From Bacillota bacterium (GTDB lineage Bacteria; Bacillota_I; Bacilli_A; Acholeplasmatales; Acholeplasmataceae), in contig JAEYXZ010000072.1 in NCBI GenBank assembly GCA_023431045.1, positions 1-11,447 on the forward strand: a stretch of 11,447 bases of DNA, in the 5' to 3' direction. How positions within the stretch are numbered: the stretch's first letter is position 1; each line of letters opens with the position of its first letter. The notes beneath the pieces were generated by a model. It searched no databases. It worked only from the letters and a program-made list of their open reading frames with translations, and was not told where the DNA came from. Of the stretch, positions 7,874-11,447 are shown one piece after another. A program made the translations under genes and the position numbers.

Positions 7874-10800
7874 TTACTTTCCTCCTTTGAGATAGGCTTT
7901 AATTTTTAAGACTTCACCGCGCCTTACGGTTTCAGCCATTATTCCCTTTAATAATGATCCTTCAATCAGATAGGTATCCTTATCAGTATAGATTTCCATC
8001 CTATCGATTAAAACATCTGAATCATAGGTGTTTCTCATATCCTCATTGATATACTCAATTTCAGTATTCTTGAATAACAAGGTCTTAACTTTTCCATCTT
8101 TGAAGAATGAGTGATGTAATTTAGGTGATAATTTGAAGTTGAGTTCATGATCAACGACTTCAAATAATTTTGAGCCCAAGAACATATAGCGCCACATCGA
8201 GAGCATTTCTGCAGTAGAACCAGAAAGTCTTGCTACAAAACCTTGTCCATGTTTACTTGGATCTAGATTCGATGAGGTTGCAATAAAACTAGAATTTTCG
8301 AGTGGATTACGTCCATAGATGACTGGATCCATAAAGCATGTTAGATTGGTTTTGATTTCTTCATAGAATTCGTCGTATAACCCAGCTTTTAAGATCGACA
8401 ATAAGTATTTATACGTCATATGTAGGAAGTTGGATTCTCTTTCTAACCAACCTTTTTGGAATGCTTTAATTCTTCCAATTTCATCTGTATCTTGATCTAG
8501 AGCAACAGATGTTTGATAGAATTTGAGCACTTTATCATATAATCCAGATTGTTTTATATCATCATAGATCTGTTTAGCTTCTTCTTTTTTGGCAATTCTT
8601 GAGATATATCTTGCTGGTGCTTCAAGGAATGTTGAAATAGGTTTTAAGTCATACTTCTTGGCATTAACCAGTGGTAATCCATAATCACCAATAACTTCTT
8701 TACCCTCACGAAGAACTTTGTCATACTCAGTCACTTCATAAGTTAGATATGTTGGATAAACTGGATTGATTCGTTTTGCTTTTGCAAGTCCTGCTTTTAA
8801 GGTTGCAGTGATTAAATCCAATAAGTTAACAAATGATTTAGCGGTAAATTCATAGACTTCTTGTTTATCCTTTAAACATTTGCGATAATGTTCTAATGCA
8901 CCAATTCGATCTTCAAATGTGTGTGCAACAACTAAATGATTGGCTAGCTCTGCAGTACTCTTTAAGATATAGATTGATGCATCTGGGTAGTAAGCAAGTT
9001 TCTTTTTGAGCGTTTTAGCCAATTTTTGTAGTTCGATTGTTTCTGAAATACCTGATGCGAATAGTCCAGGGAGACCGTTCATCGCATCATTCCAACCTGG
9101 CTTACCTGCTTCATACATAATACCCATGTTTTCAGAATCAAGTGCAGCATATTTATTAACGATGAGTGTTAATAATTTTCCAGCTAGGTTGACTTTAATT
9201 GCTTCCCCTTTTTGATCTAGAAGCCAACCGTCTGGTTCATGATGATGTTTAATTGCATCATACTGACGGACTAAACCTTGTTTCGTTAAGACTGTCTTTT
9301 CACTTCTTGGTTTCACATCAACTGGTGAAACGAAGTATTTATACTTAACGTCACCAAAGAAGAATTGTTCTTCTTGATCCGGATAAATTGAGAGATAACT
9401 TTCTATTAAATCATATAGATATGTAAAGTGATCTTGCCAATACCCTTCACCGAAATGTGCAACAATTTCACTGTGACTTTGCTTTAAAATCTTTTTCATT
9501 TCGTCTTCTACATCATAACCATGACGTGCTAAGACTTCTGCCAGTGGACCTAATGTGAATGGTTTTGAAAGAATACTTTGAATCTCATTGTTTTGATAAG
9601 TTTTTCCTTCATAAATGAATTTAATGCCTTCTATCGATAGTGGGTTGTATCCATCTGCTTGGATTAAACTGGCAAATTGATACACATTAAAATCTTTTAT
9701 TTCAGGATAGAATAGCAAGTCATTACGGCGATTTTGCAAAACATCTCTGAAGTTTCCGTTACCTTGCGAGTAATAAGCGGGTTCTAATGAGAAGAAATTA
9801 TAGTCACGTTCTAAATCACCATGTTTTCTCGAATAAAGATGATATGCAGCTTCTCCATCTTTTAATTCAATCGGTAATGGTCTTCCACCACGCATTAGGT
9901 TATCCAAGTAACATTGTTTAAGGTATAAATCAAATTCATGATATGCAGTTTGTGTTTCAATATCACTTAGCAACTCATCATGTAACTTTTTATTCTCTAT
10001 TTGTTTTTGTGCTAAGTCTTCGTAAGTTAAGTGATTAATTTCATTCGATAAATCATCTTTATTACTTGAATTTCCATAAACTGAGATGAAGTTAATTGAT
10101 TCATGAAGATTAACTTCACTCATGATGAATCCTGATGGAACTTGGTTAATTGAAACTTGGTGCTTTTGAGAAAGTTCTTGAAATGTTGATTGAATTAAAC
10201 CATATGGAGTTCCTAAACTTGAGTCTTGATTGAAGATTAGTTTATAGTCATAAACATAAGTTGATTGAACATTTTGATTGAACTTTGTAAAGTAGAAGTT
10301 TCCTTCATGAACTTTTGACACTTCTGCACTATCTGCTGTTGATGCGGATAGTTTGTAGAAGATAAAATCTTTTTCCGCTTGACTAATCATCCAACTTTGA
10401 AGCAGATTTGAGACGGCCTTATATCCACCGTAATCGATTCCTGATGGTAAGATTTGTGCAAGACCATCAATTAAGATGATTGATTTAGGTTTTTGATTTA
10501 AATTGACAATGTCAACTTTACGACACAATCCTGCAAATGTCATATTAGGTAACGTGTAATAAGTTACAGTAACTTTTAATCCAAGTTCATGATTGGTTTC
10601 TTCTATTGCAACTTGATGTCGATCAACATACATGACTTGATTAGGATTTTGCTCTCTAAAGAATTCATGGGTCACATCATTTGATTTGATAAATGTTCTA
10701 AAACCAATCGTTGCTGTATACATGTAAGCTAGGTTAGCCGGATAGAATTCGAGAATTGCACCATTCTTATCTCTTAGTCCAAAGGATGAGATTGCTTGCC

Positions 10801-10927
10801 CTCGATTAACATAAAATGACCATATTGGCTTTCCCATCTTACCGGCAATACCGGATAGAAAGCTAGAAAATGGTTTACTTTTTTGATAGTCATGGATGAT
10901 GAATGTATCACCATTAAATTGAGTCAT
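7874..10927 (-). CDS. Inverting beta-glucoside/beta-glucan phosphorylase (GH94/GH149/GH161 group)
   Basis: This cytoplasmic enzyme (1017 residues from the ATG at 10927, no signal peptide) should split a beta-glucoside with phosphate to give alpha-glucose 1-phosphate. The N-terminal region carries PFSSFLSGIAG, FYVNRGQAISSFG and EFYPANLAY, a pattern I associate with large clostridial and Paenibacillus proteins often labelled cellobiose phosphorylase and related to GH149/GH161 beta-1,3-glucan phosphorylases. A helical-barrel region follows with GNGNFRDVLQNRRND (about 389-403), KPGWNDAMNGLPG (609-621; Asp614 aligns with the W-N-D acid motif of GH94) and HGQGFVARLSGSTAE (893-907, candidate phosphate site). 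GH94 usually has DWND; Gly replaces the first Asp, apparently normal for this subgroup. Length fits GH149/GH161 better than the roughly 800-residue cellobiose phosphorylases. A TTG at 10942 would add five residues, but AAAGGGA lies five bases before the ATG and would be consumed by that extension. It is the first gene of the operon. Family-level substrate is inferred, not proven. Confidence 0.85.
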   Translation of the reverse strand: MTQFNGDTFIIHDYQKSKPFSSFLSGIAGKMGKPIWSFYVNRGQAISSFGLRDKNGAILEFYPANLAYMYTATIGFRTFIKSNDVTHEFFREQNPNQVMYVDRHQVAIEETNHELGLKVTVTYYTLPNMTFAGLCRKVDIVNLNQKPKSIILIDGLAQILPSGIDYGGYKAVSNLLQSWMISQAEKDFIFYKLSASTADSAEVSKVHEGNFYFTKFNQNVQSTYVYDYKLIFNQDSSLGTPYGLIQSTFQELSQKHQVSINQVPSGFIMSEVNLHESINFISVYGNSSNKDDLSNEINHLTYEDLAQKQIENKKLHDELLSDIETQTAYHEFDLYLKQCYLDNLMRGGRPLPIELKDGEAAYHLYSRKHGDLERDYNFFSLEPAYYSQGNGNFRDVLQNRRNDLLFYPEIKDFNVYQFASLIQADGYNPLSIEGIKFIYEGKTYQNNEIQSILSKPFTLGPLAEVLARHGYDVEDEMKKILKQSHSEIVAHFGEGYWQDHFTYLYDLIESYLSIYPDQEEQFFFGDVKYKYFVSPVDVKPRSEKTVLTKQGLVRQYDAIKHHHEPDGWLLDQKGEAIKVNLAGKLLTLIVNKYAALDSENMGIMYEAGKPGWNDAMNGLPGLFASGISETIELQKLAKTLKKKLAYYPDASIYILKSTAELANHLVVAHTFEDRIGALEHYRKCLKDKQEVYEFTAKSFVNLLDLITATLKAGLAKAKRINPVYPTYLTYEVTEYDKVLREGKEVIGDYGLPLVNAKKYDLKPISTFLEAPARYISRIAKKEEAKQIYDDIKQSGLYDKVLKFYQTSVALDQDTDEIGRIKAFQKGWLERESNFLHMTYKYLLSILKAGLYDEFYEEIKTNLTCFMDPVIYGRNPLENSSFIATSSNLDPSKHGQGFVARLSGSTAEMLSMWRYMFLGSKLFEVVDHELNFKLSPKLHHSFFKDGKVKTLLFKNTEIEYINEDMRNTYDSDVLIDRMEIYTDKDTYLIEGSLLKGIMAETVRRGEVLKIKAYLKGGK
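7881..7888 (-). promoter_or_regulatory. Perfect Shine-Dalgarno of the CBM lipoprotein, inside the phosphorylase gene
   Basis: AAAGGAGG, complementary to the 16S rRNA 3' end, lies ten bases before the ATG at 7870 and overlaps the last codons of the phosphorylase, whose stop is three bases from that ATG. This is the strongest ribosome site in the window and suggests abundant lipoprotein synthesis. Confidence 0.8.
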
Positions 10928-10932
10928 GGAGT

Positions 10933-10939
10933 TCCCTTT
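10933..10939 (-). promoter_or_regulatory. Shine-Dalgarno that decides the phosphorylase start
   Basis: AAAGGGA sits five bases before the ATG at 10927. The in-frame TTG at 10942 has no ribosome site at a usable distance (the nearest AAGGAA is 16 bases away), so the shorter protein is preferred. Confidence 0.65.
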
Positions 10940-10947
10940 CAATTTAA

Positions 10948-10961
10948 GAAATCGGTTTCCT
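10948..10961. promoter_or_regulatory. LacI-family operator O3 (downstream copy)
   Basis: GAAATCGGTTTCCT is a near-palindrome around a central CG and an exact 14-base direct repeat of the copy at 11004-11017. It lies in the leader, 20 bases upstream of the phosphorylase ATG and roughly 65-80 bases past the predicted transcription start. It could act as a roadblock site or as an auxiliary operator for looping. Binding by the adjacent LacI protein is inferred from proximity. Confidence 0.65.
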
Positions 10962-10995
10962 TAAATATTATTATAATAAACTGGCTGATTTCCGC

Positions 10996-11048
10996 CATTT
11001 CGTGAAATCGGTTTCCTATTATTTCTATTGATATCATATCACGAAATG
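10996..11048. repeat. Ten-base inverted repeat linking O2 and O1
   Basis: CATTTCGTGA at 10996-11005 is the exact reverse complement of TCACGAAATG at 11039-11048, with 33 bases between. Each arm abuts or overlaps an operator. The right arm lies in the promoter spacer, so both arms cannot be in the same mRNA; the symmetry would act at DNA level. Confidence 0.6.
11004..11017. promoter_or_regulatory. LacI-family operator O2 (middle copy)
   Basis: GAAATCGGTTTCCT, identical to the copy at 10948-10961, lies about 10-22 bases downstream of the predicted transcription start. With the preceding T it matches the cre consensus TGWNANCGNTNWCA at all but the last base, so CcpA binding is an alternative to the local LacI protein. 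Confidence 0.65.
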
Positions 11049-11061
11049 AAATCGTTTTCAA
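11033..11061 (-). promoter_or_regulatory. Sigma-A-type promoter of the operon
   Basis: On the minus strand TTGAAA (11061-11056) and TATGAT (11038-11033) are separated by exactly 17 bases, each one base from consensus. The predicted start is near 11026, leaving a leader of about 100 bases. The promoter lies between the LacI gene and the phosphorylase and has operators on and just after it. Confidence 0.8.
11047..11060. promoter_or_regulatory. Operator O1, LacI/cre-like, overlapping the -35 box
   Basis: TGAAATCGTTTTCA matches the cre consensus TGWNANCGNTNWCA at every fixed position and shares the GAAATCG half with O2 and O3. It covers all but one base of the -35 hexamer of the operon promoter, so a bound repressor would block RNA polymerase. 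Binding protein is either the LacI regulator encoded next door or CcpA. Confidence 0.75.
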
Positions 11062-11087
11062 TAGTTTTGATAATAAAATGATGTTTT

Positions 11088-11447
11088 TTATTTTGAAGGT
11101 CCTGTCGTTTTTTCAAGTGTCGATTCTCTGATTGTTAAAGTGACAGGAATTTTAACAATTTCAGGTTGCTTCATATCCGGTCTTTCGATTAAACGTATCA
11201 AGATCTTTGCCGCTTCTTCGCCTAAAGCTTTACGATTCTGGGCGACTGTAGTTAGAGCTGGTGTCACGAAACGTGATACCGGTAAATCATCAAAACCAAT
11301 GACTTGAACGTCTTCTGGTACACGTTTACCTAGTGTTTTAAGTGCCTTTAGTACACCTAGTGCAATATCATCAGATGAAACAAAAACGACCTCTGCAGTA
11401 CTTTTGTTTGCATCAAAAAGTTCCATCGTTGCATTAAAACCTGAGGT
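11088..11447 (-). CDS. LacI-family transcriptional regulator, C-terminal part (N-terminus outside window)
   Basis: This is a sugar-responsive repressor of the LacI/GalR family. The frame is open to the window edge, so 119 codons are seen and the true start, the helix-turn-helix and the hinge helix are missing; the ATG at 11426 is internal. The visible part is the second half of the periplasmic-binding-like effector domain: FVSSDDIALGVLKAL, KRVPEDVQVIGFDDLP, a LTTVAQNRKALGEEAAKIL stretch and a final PVTLTIREST strand, all family hallmarks. It sits just upstream of, and in the same direction as, the sugar operon, 27 bases before the operon -35 box. That position and the nearby palindromes suggest it controls the operon. 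No convincing terminator follows its TAA, so read-through into the operon is possible. The effector cannot be predicted from this part. Confidence 0.92.
   Translation of the reverse strand, partial: TSGFNATMELFDANKSTAEVVFVSSDDIALGVLKALKTLGKRVPEDVQVIGFDDLPVSRFVTPALTTVAQNRKALGEEAAKILIRLIERPDMKQPEIVKIPVTLTIRESTLEKTTGPSK

Noticed and set aside
7874..10942. Phosphorylase inactive because the first Asp of DWND is Gly
   Set aside because: The W-N-D aspartate is kept and the surrounding KPGWNDAMNGLPG looks like a coherent subgroup motif rather than decay; the rest of the protein is intact.
10970..10975. TATAAT as a second promoter -10 box
   Set aside because: No acceptable -35 hexamer lies 16-18 bases upstream; the AT-rich leader makes such matches likely by chance.
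11066..11095. Possible terminator after the LacI gene
   Set aside because: The only pairing is a short all-A/T stem (AATAAAA with TTTTATT) with no G-C pairs, too weak to call.
1..11447. tRNA, rRNA, CRISPR array, insertion sequence or phage genes
   Set aside because: Genes fill nearly the whole window, gaps are at most 160 bases, and no spaced repeats, transposase motifs or tRNA-like folds were seen.

Overview
The window is AT-rich, and every gene runs on the minus strand, so transcription goes from high to low coordinates. The proteins point to a wall-less or low-GC Firmicute relative with the standard genetic code, most like Acholeplasma, Izemoplasma or similar Mollicutes. A TGA ends one gene and tryptophans inside the reading frames are TGG, which argues against Mycoplasma-type code 4. 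This placement is inference from protein style (lipoproteins with V-A-C lipoboxes, a phosphorylase-based sugar operon, LacI control); no rRNA or other marker gene is present.

Layout in transcription order. (1) 11447-11088: C-terminal part of a LacI-family repressor, its N-terminus outside the window. (2) 11087-10928: a 160-base control region with a strong sigma-A-type promoter (TTGAAA, 17 bases, TATGAT) and three LacI/cre-like operators, one overlapping the -35 box. (3) 10927-7874: a cytoplasmic inverting glycoside phosphorylase of the GH94/GH149/GH161 group. (4) 7870-5084: a 928-residue surface lipoprotein with an InlB-type repeat, two Ig-like modules and four CBM4/9-like jelly-roll modules, with no recognisable catalytic domain. 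(5) 5064-3577: a lipoprotein sugar-binding protein of ABC family 1. (6) 3495-412: a 1027-residue membrane-anchored protein with two carbohydrate-binding-like modules, a helical spacer and a second family 1 binding-protein domain. (7) 412-23 and onward off the edge: a MalF-type permease, interrupted by an in-frame TAG after codon 129. The partner MalG-type permease is probably just beyond position 1.

The genes look like one operon: gaps are 3, 19, 81 and -1 bases, with an intercistronic stem-loop in the 81-base gap and TAATG stop/start overlap at the permease. The model I infer is a beta-glucan (possibly beta-1,3-glucan or laminarin-type) uptake system. The multi-CBM lipoprotein and the modular anchored binding protein hold polymer or oligosaccharide at the cell surface, the binding protein(s) deliver it to the permease pair, and the phosphorylase yields alpha-glucose 1-phosphate inside. 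LacI releases the promoter when a sugar inducer is present. No ATPase and no extracellular glucanase are encoded here, so both would have to come from elsewhere.

The most unusual points are the anchored CBM-plus-binding-protein fusion next to a second conventional binding protein, the non-catalytic four-CBM lipoprotein, the amber codon inside a conserved permease segment, and the three-operator control region.
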